Below are positions 37,411 through 47,095 of a stretch of 64,000 bases of DNA, in pieces. The stretch's first letter is position 1. Each line of letters starts with the position of its first letter. Below the pieces are notes generated by a model. It did not search any database, had not been told where the DNA came from, and worked only from the letters and a program-made list of their open reading frames with translations. A program made the position numbers and the translations under genes. The DNA is from Lysobacter changpingensis. Its GTDB lineage: Bacteria > Pseudomonadota > Gammaproteobacteria > Xanthomonadales > Xanthomonadaceae. The stretch covers positions 744,001-808,000 of the forward strand of contig NZ_JADWPE010000002.1 of assembly GCF_017308985.1 (NCBI RefSeq), written 5' to 3'.

Positions 37411-38628
37411 TCACCCTATCGCGTTCGTCAGCCCGTACAGCGGCATCAGCACCGCCAGCACGACGACGCCGACGACCGCCGCCAGCACGATCGTCACCAC
37501 CGGCACCAGCGCGGCCAGCATGCGGTCCAGCGCCAGCGAGGTTTCCTGTTCGAACGTCTCGGCGGTCCTGACCAGCATCGCGTCCAGCGCGCCGGACTCC
37601 TCGCCGACCTGGATCATCTGCAGCGCCAGCCGCGGATAGCGCTTGCCCCGGCCGAGCGCGGTGGACAGCGCGACGCCGTTCTTCACTTCCTGCGCTGCCG
37701 CGTCCACGTCCGCCGCCAGCACGCGATTGCCCAGCACGTTGCGGCCGATGCCCAGCGCGGTGATCAGCGGCACGCCGTTGCGCACCAGCGTGCCGAGCGT
37801 GCGCGCCAGTCGCGCGGTTTCGGCCTTGGCGACCAGGCCGCCGACGAAACGCCGCTGCAGCAGCCATGCATCGAAGGCTTCGCGGAACACCGGATCGCGA
37901 CGCTTGCGATCGAACCACCACAGCGCCAGCGCAGGCACCGCGAGCAGCAGGATCCACCAGTCGCGCACGAACAGGCCGATGGCCAGCACGATCTGCGTGA
38001 ACACCGGCAGCTCGGCATCGAGACTTTCGTACATCGCGCCGAACTGCGGCACCACGTAACCGAACAGGAACAGCAGGCTGCCGCCGACCATCAGCAGCAG
38101 GATCGCGGGATAGATCAGTGCGTTGACGACGCGCCCCTGCAGGGCGCGCGTGCGTTCCAGGTAATCGGCCAGTCGCGCCAGGGTTTCCTGCAGGCTGCCG
38201 CCGGCTTCGCCCGCGCGCACCATGTTCACGTACAGCCGCGAGAACGTGCCGTGCTGGCGCTCCAGCGCCGTCGACAGCGAACTGCCGCCGCGCACCGCAT
38301 CGCGCACATCGCCGATCGTGCGACGTGCGGTTTCGTCCTCGGGCAGTTCGAGCAGGATCGTGAGCGCGCGATCCAGCGGCTGTCCCGCCCCGAGCAGCGT
38401 CGCAAGCTGTTGGGTGAACTGCACCAGTCGCGCACCGGCAAAAGGCTTGGCCTTGAACAGCCCTTTCCACACCGACGCCCCGGACGCCTCGCTGGCGAGC
38501 TTCGCCTCCACCGGCAGATGCCCCTGCTCCTGCAAGCGCGCGACCACCTCCGCACTGCTGCCGGCTTCCATCTGGCCGTCGAGCAGCTCGCCGCGCGGGT
38601 TGAGGGCCTTGTAGTGGTAGAGGGGCAT
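37411..38628 (-). CDS. gspF: GspF (XpsF), polytopic inner-membrane platform protein
   Basis: The 405-residue protein starts MPLYHYKALNPRGELLDGQM and has two copies of the T2SF domain (FTQQLATLLGAGQPLDRALT near 130 and LARTLGTLVRNGVPLITALG near 275) with transmembrane helices near 165-195, 215-235 and at the C-terminus (VPVVTIVLAAVVGVVVLAVL). It forms the membrane core on which the pseudopilus is assembled. Four bases separate it from gspE. Confidence 0.96.
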   Translation of the reverse strand: MPLYHYKALNPRGELLDGQMEAGSSAEVVARLQEQGHLPVEAKLASEASGASVWKGLFKAKPFAGARLVQFTQQLATLLGAGQPLDRALTILLELPEDETARRTIGDVRDAVRGGSSLSTALERQHGTFSRLYVNMVRAGEAGGSLQETLARLADYLERTRALQGRVVNALIYPAILLLMVGGSLLFLFGYVVPQFGAMYESLDAELPVFTQIVLAIGLFVRDWWILLLAVPALALWWFDRKRRDPVFREAFDAWLLQRRFVGGLVAKAETARLARTLGTLVRNGVPLITALGIGRNVLGNRVLAADVDAAAQEVKNGVALSTALGRGKRYPRLALQMIQVGEESGALDAMLVRTAETFEQETSLALDRMLAALVPVVTIVLAAVVGVVVLAVLMPLYGLTNAIG

Positions 38629-38632
38629 GGCG

Positions 38633-40354
38633 TTACGCGTCCTCGGTGACGCGCAACACTTCCTCGATCGTCGTCTCGCCGCGCAGGGCCTTGGCGATGC
38701 CGTCCTCGTACATCGTGCGCATGCCGTTCTGGCGCGCGATCTGCTCGATCTCGCCCATGCCGGCGTGGCGCATCACCGCGCGACGGAGTTCGTCGTTCAT
38801 GACCAGGAACTCCATGATGGTCGTGCGGCCCAGGTAACCGGTCGTCGCGATCGGCGACGGCATCGGGTGGTACAGGAAGATCTCACCTTCGGGCTGGTAG
38901 CGGCGTAGATCGAAGCGCTCGATTTCCTCCGGCGAGGCGGGATAACGACGCGCATGCGTCTGTTCCAGGCGGCGGACGAGGCGCTGCGCGAGGATGCCGT
39001 TGATGGTGGAGGTCAGCAGGTAATCCTCCACGCCCATGTCGAGCAGGCGCGTGATGCCGCCGGCCGCGTTGTTGGTGTGCAGCGTGGACAGCACGAGGTG
39101 GCCGGTGAGCGCGGACTGGATCGCGATGCGGCACGTTTCCAGGTCGCGCATTTCGCCGATCATGATGATGTCGGGGTCCTGTCGCACGATGCTGCGCAGC
39201 GCGTGGGCGAAATCGAGCCCGATCTGCGGCTTGGCCTGGATCTGGTTGATGCCTTCGATCTGGTATTCGACCGGGTCCTCGACCGTGATGATCTTGACGT
39301 CAGGCGTGTTGAGTTTGCTCAGCGCGGTGTACAGCGTGGTCGTCTTGCCCGAGCCGGTCGGGCCGGTGACCAGCAGGATGCCGTGTGGCTGGTCGAGCAC
39401 CTTCTGGAACTGCGGCAGGAACGCGTCCGTGAAGCCCAGGCGCTTGAAGTCGAACACCACCGTTTCGCGATCGAGCAGTCGCATCACCACGCTTTCGCCG
39501 TGCGCGGTCGGCACGGTGCTCACGCGCAGGTCGAGTTCCTTGCCCTGCACGCGCAGCATGATGCGGCCGTCCTGCGGCAGGCGGCGCTCGGCGATGTTGA
39601 GCTTGGCCATGATCTTGATGCGGCTGATCACGGCGGCGGTGAGGTTCGCCGGGGGGCTTTCGCCTTCGCTGAGCACGCCGTCGATTCGGTAACGCACCTT
39701 CAGGCGGTTCTCGAACGGCTCGATGTGGATGTCGGACGCGCGCAGTTCGACGGCGCGCTGGATGATCAGGTTCACCAGCCGGATCACCGGCGCTTCGGAT
39801 GCCAGGTCGCGCAGGTGTTCGACGTCGTCGAGGTCGCCGCCCGCGCCTTCGCCCTCGGCGGTTTCGACGATCGCGCCCATCGCGCTGCGGCCCTGGCCGT
39901 ACCAGCGTTCGACGAGGTCGCCGATTTCCGAACGCAGGGCCACGGCGGGATGGATGTCGCGCCCGGTCGCCAGGCGCAGCGCGTCGCGCGTGTATTCGTC
40001 CTGCGGATCGGCCATCAGCACGTCGACGGCGGCTTCGCTCTCGCCGACCGGACAGACGGCGAACTGCTTCATGAAGCGGGTGGACAGCGCGACGCCTTCG
40101 GGCGGCAGCTCCGGTGCGTCCTTGATGGCGACCAGCGGCAGGCCGAGGACTTCGGCGCAGGTTTCGGCGTGGTCGCGCTCGGACACCAGGCCTAGCCGGG
40201 CGAGCAGCGCCAGCAGGCTGCCCCCGGTTTCCTCCTGCAGGCGGCGTGCGCGGGTGAGGTCGGCATCCTTGAGGCGGCCCTTGGCGAGCAGCGCGTCGAC
40301 GATGCGGTGCTCGGCGTCCGAGGGGGGAATGAGATCGTTGGCGACGGCGTTCAC
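38633..40354 (-). CDS. gspE: GspE (XpsE), type II secretion ATPase lacking the tetracysteine zinc motif
   Basis: The hexameric cytoplasmic ATPase powers pseudopilus growth. The 573-residue protein begins at a GTG (40354) that fits Xanthomonad XpsE. It has the N1E domain (RIVDALLAKGRLKDADLTRA), Walker A GPTGSGKTTT (331-340), Asp box, Walker B region DPDIIMIGEMRD (393-404), and His box LSTLHTNNAAGG (422-433). Residues 459-510, where GspE proteins usually carry CxxC...CxxC, contain no cysteine. An upstream GTG at 40438 would add 28 residues. It is the first gene of the T2SS operon and diverges from a TPR gene. Confidence 0.95.
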   Translation of the reverse strand: MNAVANDLIPPSDAEHRIVDALLAKGRLKDADLTRARRLQEETGGSLLALLARLGLVSERDHAETCAEVLGLPLVAIKDAPELPPEGVALSTRFMKQFAVCPVGESEAAVDVLMADPQDEYTRDALRLATGRDIHPAVALRSEIGDLVERWYGQGRSAMGAIVETAEGEGAGGDLDDVEHLRDLASEAPVIRLVNLIIQRAVELRASDIHIEPFENRLKVRYRIDGVLSEGESPPANLTAAVISRIKIMAKLNIAERRLPQDGRIMLRVQGKELDLRVSTVPTAHGESVVMRLLDRETVVFDFKRLGFTDAFLPQFQKVLDQPHGILLVTGPTGSGKTTTLYTALSKLNTPDVKIITVEDPVEYQIEGINQIQAKPQIGLDFAHALRSIVRQDPDIIMIGEMRDLETCRIAIQSALTGHLVLSTLHTNNAAGGITRLLDMGVEDYLLTSTINGILAQRLVRRLEQTHARRYPASPEEIERFDLRRYQPEGEIFLYHPMPSPIATTGYLGRTTIMEFLVMNDELRRAVMRHAGMGEIEQIARQNGMRTMYEDGIAKALRGETTIEEVLRVTEDA

Positions 40355-40520
40355 GCTTGTCAGGTCGTTGCCGACCGTCCTCCGCGATGGGGCCTTCGAC
40401 TTTAGCAGGCCGAGGTTGACGGAAGCGCGCAGGCCCACGCGCTTTTGTCACCACGCCCTTCCCTGACGCCGGCCCGCGCCGATCGCGTACGCTTGGCCCC
40501 GTTCACAGGGGAGACAACGC

Positions 40521-41054
40521 ATGAAGATCCGTTACGCCGCAGCAGCGGCCGTCGCCGTGTTCATCGCCGGCGCCGGCGCCGGTTACACCGCGCAAAAGGC
40601 GCAGCGCACCGCGCCGGACATGTACCACGCCAGGCAGAACCAGGACGCCGCGAAGGCGCTGCTCGCCGCCGCGCGCATCCAGGCCGGCAAGGGCAGCTGG
40701 GAGCAGATCGCGGTGGGCCGCGTGTATTACCTCGGGGGATTCAAGGCGGAAGGCCAGGCGATCTTCGACGCCATCCTCAACGGCAAGCACGAGGACAGCG
40801 ACGTGTTCCGCATCGCCCGCGTGTACAGCGAAGCCGGTGAATGGTCCCGGGCGCAGCCGCTGTTCCAGCAGTATTTCAAGACCACCGACGACGACGGCAC
40901 CGGCCTGGCCGAAGTCGGCGCGCTCTACCTGCTCAACGGCGACCGGCAGACGGCCGAGCAGATGTTCGACCGCTCGGTCGCGATCGAACCGGAAGACCTG
41001 TGGGCGACGCTGCACATGGCGGGCGCGTATCTGGACGTCAAGCCGCAGGAGTGA
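40521..41054 (+). CDS. TPR-repeat protein with N-terminal membrane anchor or signal
   Basis: The 177-residue product has an N-terminal hydrophobic segment (YAAAAAVAVFIAGAGAGYTA) and then about three TPR-like helical pairs (AAKALLAAARIQAGKGSWEQ, DVFRIARVYSEAGEWSRAQP, GLAEVGALYLLNGDRQTAEQ). It may be a periplasmic scaffold. It diverges from gspE, but there is no direct evidence that it works in secretion. Confidence 0.75.
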   Translation: MKIRYAAAAAVAVFIAGAGAGYTAQKAQRTAPDMYHARQNQDAAKALLAAARIQAGKGSWEQIAVGRVYYLGGFKAEGQAIFDAILNGKHEDSDVFRIARVYSEAGEWSRAQPLFQQYFKTTDDDGTGLAEVGALYLLNGDRQTAEQMFDRSVAIEPEDLWATLHMAGAYLDVKPQE

Positions 41055-41166
41055 GGCGGCTCGGCTTCGGCGTAGTCGCTTGCAGGGGCGCGCAGGTGGC
41101 GACGCCGATGGCGGGCGTATCCGGTGTTCCTGAGCCGATGCGTCGGTGGAGTGGATGCCAACCCAG

Positions 41167-41200
41167 CTCCGGTGTCCTCAGCAGGAGCCGGTGTTTTTTT
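41167..41200 (+). terminator. Intrinsic terminator after the TPR gene
   Basis: An imperfect stem (CTCCGGTGTCCT with AGGAGCCGGTG, loop CAGC) is followed by seven T (41194-41200). It lies about 110 bases after the TPR stop. Confidence 0.7.
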
Positions 41201-41207
41201 GCGTCTG

Positions 41208-41467
41208 CCGTCGTTCCCGCGAAGGCGGAAATCCATGTATCCGCGGCGATTCCGCTCTCCGGAAGCGGTGATGCACGCAAGCCTGGATCCCCGCCTTCGC
41301 GGGGATGACGTCTGGATGGCGGGTACGCCGCGCGCCTGTGTGCCTGGGGGCCGACTTTCGCCGGCGCGACGTACTGACTGGAGATGTTCGACACCAGGCT
41401 CCGAGCGCCGTCGGAAGGAGCGGCACTCTTCTGCCCTCGTTCCCGCGAAGCGGGAATCCACGCATCA
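41208..41467. repeat. Cluster of CATCCCCGCGAAGGC-type palindromic repeats
   Basis: Three partial copies fill this gap between the TPR gene and purL: near 41210-41236 (CGTTCCCGCGAAGGCGGAAA), an inverted one near 41283-41310 (CTGGATCCCCGCCTTCGCGG), and a third near 41438-41461 (CGTTCCCGCGAAGCGGGAAT). Related copies are at 46760-46918, 56134-56165 and 62036-62070. No coding region is convincing from 41055 to 41557. Confidence 0.7.
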
Positions 41468-41557
41468 CGCCGCGTCGCTTCCTCGCGACTTCGCGAAGAA
41501 AAATCGCTATGAGACGCAACGGGGCCACTCGCCCCGTCGCGCACTCTCAGCGACCGC

Positions 41558-44500
41558 TCACCCCACCCACACCCGCGCGTTGCGGAACAGGCGCATCCAC
41601 GGCGAATCGTCGCCCCACTCCGCCGGCGCCCAGCTGAGGTTCGCCGTGCGCAACGTGCGCTCGGGGTGCGGCATGAGGATGGTCGCGCGGCCGTCGGCGC
41701 TGGTGAGTCCGGTGATACCGTCCGGCGAACCGTTCGGATTGAGCGGGTAACGCGTGGCCGCGTGGCCGTTGCCGTCCACGTAGCGCAGCGAGACGTGCGC
41801 GGCGCTCTGGTCGAGCGGGCTGTCGAACTCGGCGCGGCCTTCGCCATGGGCGACGGCGACCGGAATCCGCGAACCGGCCATGCCGCGCAGGAACAGCGAC
41901 GGCGATTCGACGACTTCCAGCAGCCCCGTGCGCGCTTCGAACTGTTCGCTGCGGTTGCGCAGGAACTTCGGCCAGTGCCCGGCACCCGGGATGATCGGCT
42001 TGAGCTGCGAGAGCATCTGGCAGCCGTTGCACACGCCCAGCGAGAAGCTGTCCGGGCGCGCGAAGAACGCCGCGAACGCGTCGCGCAGCGCGCTGCGTTC
42101 CAGCACCGACGTCGCCCAGCCGCGGCCCGCGCCGAGCACGTCGCCGTAGCTGAAACCGCCGCACGCGGCGATGCCCTTGAAGTCGGCCAGGTCGAAGCGG
42201 CCGGCGATGAGGTCGCTCATGTGCACGTCGACCGCTTCGAAACCGGCGCGCGTGAAGCCCAACGCCATCTCGATCTGGCCATTGACGCCCTGCTCGCGCA
42301 GGATCGCGACCTTCGGCCGCACGCCGGTGTTGATGAACGGCGCGGCGATGTCGTCGGACGGATCGAACGTCAGCTTCGGCTTCAGGCCCGGCGCGTTGAA
42401 GTCGCGCGCGACGGTGCGTTCCTCGTCGGCACCTTCCGGGTTGTCGCGCAGCTTCTGGATCGCGTGGCTGGTGGACCACCACGCGTCGAAGAGCTCTTCC
42501 CAGCGCCATTCGACCAGCGTCCGGCCGTCATCGCGCACACGGATCGCCGGCGCGGTGGTCGGGCGGGCGATGCGCTGCGCGCAGTCGATGAGGCCGTGGC
42601 GCGCGACGAGGTCGGCGAATTCGGCGCGATCCTCGACCGACACCTGCACGATCGCGCCGAGTTCCTCGTTGAACAGCGTACGGAACGGATCGTCGCCCCA
42701 GCCGTCCAGCGTGATGTCCAAGCCCATGCGCGAGCAGAACGCCATTTCGCACAGCGCCGCGAACGCGCCGCCGTCGGAACGGTCGTGGTACGCGCGGACC
42801 AGGCCGGCTTCGCGTGCATCGCGGATGAGTTCGAAGAAATCGCGCAGGCGCTGCGGGTTGTCGAGATCCGGCACGCCGAGCGGGCCGGAGAACGCGGGCA
42901 GCGAACCCTGGCCGTCCGCGGCGTCGGGATGGCATTGCGCCAGCACCGAACCGCCCAGGCGCTGCTTGCCTGCGCCCAGGCCGATCAGCCACAGCTCCGA
43001 TTCTTCCTCGCGCGCCAGCAGCGGCGTGAGCTGCGCGCGCACGTCGACGACCGGCGCGAACGCGCTGACGATCAGCGACACCGGCGACACCGACTTGTGC
43101 GCTTCGCCATCGGCATGCCACTGCGCCTGCATGGACAGCGAGTCCTTGCCGACGGGGATGCTGAGGTCGAGTTCCGGGCACAGTTCCAGGCCCACGGCCC
43201 TGACCGCGTCGAACAGCCGCGCGTCCTCGCCGTCGTGGCCGGCGGCGGCCATCCAGTTCGCCGAAAGCTTGATGCGGTCCAGCGATTCCACCGGCGCGGC
43301 GCACAGGTTGGTGATCGCCTCGCCGACGGCCATGCGCGCGGCGGCGGCGGCGTCGATCAGCGCCAGCGGCGTGCGCTCGCCGATCGCCATCGCCTCGCCG
43401 ACGAAACCGTCGAAGCCCGCGAGCGTGATCGCGCAATCGGCCACCGGCACCTGCCAGGGGCCGATCATCTGGTCCCGCGCGGTCAGGCCGCCGACGCTGC
43501 GATCGCCGATGGTGATCAGGAAGTTCTTCGATGCGACCGACGGATGCGCCATCACGCGCAGCGCGGCATCGCGCAGTTCCAGGCCGTCCCAGCGCAGCGC
43601 GGGCCACGGCGCGGCGGGCGGGCGGCGCGTGTCGCGGTGCATCTTGGGCGGCTTGCCGAACAGCACGTCCATGGGCAGGTCGATCGGCCAGTCGCGGCCG
43701 GCTTCGCGTGCGGTTTCGCGCGTGGCGCCGTAACCGACGACCAGCCGCTCCTCCGCCGTCGCGAAACCGACGGCGGCGAACGGGCAGCGCTCGCGCTCGC
43801 AGATCGCGGCGAATTCCTCGACGCGGTCGGCCGGCACGCCGAGCACGTAACGCTCCTGCGATTCGTTGCACCACAGCTGCATCGGCGAGAGCGAGGGATC
43901 GTCGCTGGGCACCTTCGCCAGATCGATGATGCCGCCCAGACCGGAGTCGTGGAGCAGTTCGGGAATCGCGTTCGACAGACCACCCGCGCCGACGTCGTGC
44001 GCGGTCGCGATGGGATTGTCCTCGCCGCGCGCGACGCAGCGGTCGATGACTTCCTGGCAGCGGCGTTCCATTTCCGGGTTGTCGCGCTGCACGCTGGCGA
44101 AATCGAGTTCCTCGTGGCTTTCGCCCGAGGCCACCGAACTGGCCGCGCCGCCGCCCAGGCCGATGAGCATGGCCGGGCCGCCGAGCACGATCACCGCATC
44201 GCCGGGCTGCAGGCCGAGCTTCTTCACCTGCACGCGATCGATCGCGCCCAGGCCGCCGGCGAGCATGATCGGCTTGTCGTACGCACGTGCGTGCGCACCT
44301 TCATCCAGCTCGAAGCTGCGGAAATAGCCGGTGAGGTTCGGGCGGCCGAATTCGTTGTTGAACGCGGCGGCGCCGATCGGGCCTTCGATCATGATTTCCA
44401 GCGCGGACGCCATGCGCGGGTTGAGCGAACGCTCGCGCTCCCACGGCTGCGGCAGCGTGGGAATGCGCAGGTGCGACACGCTGAAACCGCACAGGCCCGC

Positions 44501-45466
44501 CTTCGGCCGGCCGCCACGGCCGGTCGCGCCTTCGTCGCGGATCTCGCCGCCGGCGCCGGTGGACGCGCCGGGGAACGGCGCGATCGCGGTGGGATGGTTG
44601 TGCGTTTCGACCTTGATCGCGAAGGCCGAATCGACCTGCGCTTCCTCGCGGTACGCATGCGTCTGCGGGTCGGGGCGGAAGCGACGGCTCGCGTAGCCTT
44701 CGACCACTGCCGCGTTGTCGCTGTACGCCGAGAGCGTGTACTCCGGCGTGGTCGCGTGCGTGTGCTTGATCATCTTGAACAGCGAGGTCGTCTGCTCGAC
44801 GCCGTCGATGGTCCAGGATGCGTTGAAGATCTTGTGGCGGCAGTGCTCGGAATTGGCCTGCGCGAACATCATCAGCTCGACGTCCGACGGTACGCGACCC
44901 AGCGCGCCGTAGCGCTCGCGCAGGTAGGCGATCTCGTCGTCGGCCAGCGCCAGGCCCAGGCGGGTGTTCGCCAGTTCCAGGTCGGCCAGCGGGATGCGCT
45001 CGAGTTCGCCGCGCACCGGCACGGAGAACAGCGCGATGGCGTCTTCGTGCGCTTCCAGCAACGACTGCGTCATCGGGTCGTGCAGCACCTTCGCCAGCGC
45101 GCCCTGCGTCGGGGCGTCCGACGGCCAGCCGGCGAGGTCGTAACGCGTACCGCGTTCGACGCGCTTCACCGGGAGCTCTGCGCCGTGCAGAAGCTCGGTC
45201 GCCTTGCTCGCCCAGGGCGACAGCGTGCCCAGGCGCGGCGTGACGTAGCGCGATACCGCGCCGTCCGCGCGCGGTGCGGCATCGAAACCGGCCTGGAGGA
45301 TGCGACGCAGCGCGTCCGCGTCGGGCGTCGCGCCGGCGTCCGGCTCGACCCAGTAGACGGGCCATGCGCCGAGAAGGCGGACGGACGGATGGAGGGCTTG
45401 CAGTCGGGCTTGGAGCCGTTCCAGTCGGAACGGCGACAGGGCGGAAGCGCCCTCGAGGACGATCAT
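41558..45466 (-). CDS. purL: PurL, phosphoribosylformylglycinamidine synthase
   Basis: PurL converts FGAR to FGAM using glutamine and ATP in purine synthesis. The 1302-residue single-chain form has the N-terminal PurS-like part ([20 protein letters not shown]), the synthetase domains with [46 protein letters not shown] and ISDGG-like [14 protein letters not shown], and a C-terminal glutaminase domain with [36 protein letters not shown] (catalytic Cys) and MPHPERTLR. The ATG at 45466 matches the Xanthomonad N-terminus; an ATG at 45499 would add 11 residues. Confidence 0.97.
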   Translation of the reverse strand: MIVLEGASALSPFRLERLQARLQALHPSVRLLGAWPVYWVEPDAGATPDADALRRILQAGFDAAPRADGAVSRYVTPRLGTLSPWASKATELLHGAELPVKRVERGTRYDLAGWPSDAPTQGALAKVLHDPMTQSLLEAHEDAIALFSVPVRGELERIPLADLELANTRLGLALADDEIAYLRERYGALGRVPSDVELMMFAQANSEHCRHKIFNASWTIDGVEQTTSLFKMIKHTHATTPEYTLSAYSDNAAVVEGYASRRFRPDPQTHAYREEAQVDSAFAIKVETHNHPTAIAPFPGASTGAGGEIRDEGATGRGGRPKAGLCGFSVSHLRIPTLPQPWERERSLNPRMASALEIMIEGPIGAAAFNNEFGRPNLTGYFRSFELDEGAHARAYDKPIMLAGGLGAIDRVQVKKLGLQPGDAVIVLGGPAMLIGLGGGAASSVASGESHEELDFASVQRDNPEMERRCQEVIDRCVARGEDNPIATAHDVGAGGLSNAIPELLHDSGLGGIIDLAKVPSDDPSLSPMQLWCNESQERYVLGVPADRVEEFAAICERERCPFAAVGFATAEERLVVGYGATRETAREAGRDWPIDLPMDVLFGKPPKMHRDTRRPPAAPWPALRWDGLELRDAALRVMAHPSVASKNFLITIGDRSVGGLTARDQMIGPWQVPVADCAITLAGFDGFVGEAMAIGERTPLALIDAAAAARMAVGEAITNLCAAPVESLDRIKLSANWMAAAGHDGEDARLFDAVRAVGLELCPELDLSIPVGKDSLSMQAQWHADGEAHKSVSPVSLIVSAFAPVVDVRAQLTPLLAREEESELWLIGLGAGKQRLGGSVLAQCHPDAADGQGSLPAFSGPLGVPDLDNPQRLRDFFELIRDAREAGLVRAYHDRSDGGAFAALCEMAFCSRMGLDITLDGWGDDPFRTLFNEELGAIVQVSVEDRAEFADLVARHGLIDCAQRIARPTTAPAIRVRDDGRTLVEWRWEELFDAWWSTSHAIQKLRDNPEGADEERTVARDFNAPGLKPKLTFDPSDDIAAPFINTGVRPKVAILREQGVNGQIEMALGFTRAGFEAVDVHMSDLIAGRFDLADFKGIAACGGFSYGDVLGAGRGWATSVLERSALRDAFAAFFARPDSFSLGVCNGCQMLSQLKPIIPGAGHWPKFLRNRSEQFEARTGLLEVVESPSLFLRGMAGSRIPVAVAHGEGRAEFDSPLDQSAAHVSLRYVDGNGHAATRYPLNPNGSPDGITGLTSADGRATILMPHPERTLRTANLSWAPAEWGDDSPWMRLFRNARVWVG

Positions 45467-45551
45467 GTCCGGGGAACCGTGCAACGTCGGGCCCGCCATT
45501 GTACCCAAGCGCCCCGCGCCCCGCCGCCGAAACCGGCCGGATCGGGGTCCG

Positions 45552-45584
45552 AAAACGCCGACGCCGCCCCTCGGGCGGCGTCGG
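45552..45584 (-). terminator. Intrinsic terminator after the DsbC-like gene
   Basis: Perfect 12-base stem CCGACGCCGCCC / GGGCGGCGTCGG (45573-45584 with 45558-45569, 3-base loop) followed on the minus strand by CGTTTTC. It lies 32 bases after the stop codon of the DsbC-like gene and upstream of purL. Confidence 0.8.
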
Positions 45585-45615
45585 AACGTCGGGTCGGGCT
45601 TCCAGTTGCGGCTTG

Positions 45616-46458
45616 TCAGATGCCCGGCGTCGCGGACGCGGTGCGGGCCTGTTCGGCGGCGAGCTTGTCCAGCGTCTCGCGCAGGGCGGCCGGCGGGACG
45701 TAGCCGCCGACCTGGACGCCTTCGGCCGTCAGGATCATCGGCGTGCCGGTCAGGCCGACGCGCTGGCCGACGTCGTACTGCTGGTTGACGCTGCTCTTGC
45801 AGTCGGCCTTGGTCGGGCCGTGGTCGTTCTTGGCGTCGGTGAGCGCCTTGCGGCGGTCGGGCGCGCACCAGACGGCGACCATCTTGCGGTAGTCGTCGCT
45901 GCCCAGGCCCATGCGCGGGAAGGCGAGGTATTCGATGGCGATGCCTTCGCGGTTGTACTCGGCGATCTGGCTGTGCAGCTTGCGGCAGTAGCCGCATTCC
46001 ACGTCGGTGAAGACGGTGACGGTGTACTTGGGCTTGGCCGGCGAGAAGACGATGCGCTCGCTGGCGGGGATGGTGGCGACCAGTTCCTTGCGCAGGCCCG
46101 CCATGGCGTCTTCGCTGAGATTCTTCTTCGCGGTCACGTCGAACAGCGCGCCGCCGGAGCCCGGCAGGAACAGGTAGCGGCCGTCGTCGCTGACGTAGAC
46201 GACCTGGCCGGCGACGATGGCCTCGCGGAAGCCCGGCATCGCCGCCGGCGCGACGCGCTCGACTTCGACCTGCGGGTTCAGCGTGCGCACGGCCTCGATG
46301 GCGCGGGCCTCGGGCGTGCCGGCGGCCGGCTTGGGCGCGGCGATCGGCTTGGCGGCGGCGGTGGTCGCCGTCGAAACCGGGGCCTTGTTGTCGCCGGGCG
46401 CCTGGGCGCAGGCGGAAAGACTGATGGCGCCGAGCACGGCGAGGACGAGTCGTTTCAT
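45616..46458 (-). CDS. DsbC-like thiol:disulfide interchange lipoprotein
   Basis: DsbC isomerises wrong disulfides in the periplasm. The 280-residue product has a lipoprotein signal ([17 protein letters not shown]), an Ala/Pro/Thr spacer, a dimerisation domain ([20 protein letters not shown]), and a thioredoxin domain with [15 protein letters not shown] (CGYC at 155-158) and the cis-Pro loop LTGTPMILT. Classic DsbC is soluble; the LSAC lipobox suggests this one may be membrane anchored. The extra C at 17 is the predicted lipid site. Confidence 0.92.
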   Translation of the reverse strand: MKRLVLAVLGAISLSACAQAPGDNKAPVSTATTAAAKPIAAPKPAAGTPEARAIEAVRTLNPQVEVERVAPAAMPGFREAIVAGQVVYVSDDGRYLFLPGSGGALFDVTAKKNLSEDAMAGLRKELVATIPASERIVFSPAKPKYTVTVFTDVECGYCRKLHSQIAEYNREGIAIEYLAFPRMGLGSDDYRKMVAVWCAPDRRKALTDAKNDHGPTKADCKSSVNQQYDVGQRVGLTGTPMILTAEGVQVGGYVPPAALRETLDKLAAEQARTASATPGI

Positions 46459-46738
46459 TCGCGATCCTGTCGGGCGGCCATGGGGCCGCGAGGGGGAATG
46501 GCCGATTGTGGCACGGGGCTGTGGCGGGGCGAGTGTCGTAGGTCCCGGTGTGGGGCGGGGGTTTGGGTGGGGGTTCATGGGGTGCGGGCGTCTGGGACGA
46601 TCGCTTTCGGTGTCGGCGCAGGCTTGTCGCGGGGGCGGTGTTGGGGCGGGTTGCGGTTTGGGTTGTTGCCGTTGTAGATCAATCCGCATTCCTCAAAGAT
46701 CGTTGCCCCGGGAGGCACGTCACCGCTGGAAGGAAGAA
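46459..46738. other. Gene-free stretch upstream of the DsbC-like gene
   Basis: G-rich on the plus strand (repeated GGGGCGGG and GTGGGG-like runs near 46515-46670). Frames are open but show no protein-like sequence. No promoter could be assigned with confidence. Confidence 0.35.
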
Positions 46739-46759
46739 CCTCACCCCAGCACCAGAGGC

Positions 46760-46977
46760 TCGTCATCCCGGCGAAGGCTGGGATCCAGGCCCGCAACGCT
46801 CGGGCACTCCCTTCCCGGTGAACCATTCCACCTCCATTCCAGCGGAAGCTGGAACCCATTTTTGCTTTTGCTTTTGCTGTTGCTGTTGCCGATCCCGCCC
46901 TTCGCCGGGATGACGAGCAAGAGCAAGGCAACTGCAAACGCAACTTGCAACTGCAAACGCAACCGCAAAAGCGCCGC
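46760..46977. repeat. Nested inverted repeat: CATCCCGGCGAAGG arms around TTGCTTTTGC tracts
   Basis: The outer arms 46760-46789 (CGTCATCCCGGCGAAGGCTG) and 46889-46918 (CCCTTCGCCGGGATGACGAG) are inverted copies. Inside lie a TTCCAGC/GCTGGAA hairpin and a low-complexity TTTTTGCTTTTGCTTTTGCT tract (46859-46890). The complementary GCAAAAC/GCAACTGCAAACG tract follows at 46927-46975 outside the right arm. The whole region can fold on itself. Confidence 0.65.
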
Positions 46978-47060
46978 TTCGAATCGCACTTCGCCGCCAT
47001 CCATGGCGTCACGCAACCGGCTTCGGGTCGCCCTGCCCGGCCTTCCGTGGTCGGGCGTTC

Positions 47061-47095
47061 GCGACCGCGCGCCAGTGGCGCGCAAGCGCGGTCGC
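47061..47095 (-). terminator. Strong hairpin directly after xerD
   Basis: GCGACCGCGC (47061-47070) and GCGCGGTCGC (47086-47095) form a 10-base perfect stem touching the xerD stop codon. No T run follows, so it may be a stabilising hairpin or Rho-linked end rather than an intrinsic terminator. Confidence 0.45.

Noticed and set aside
41124-41750. Several 100 to 200 codon frames between the TPR gene and purL
   Set aside because: They are built from palindromic repeats and differ in frame between copies; no protein-like pattern.
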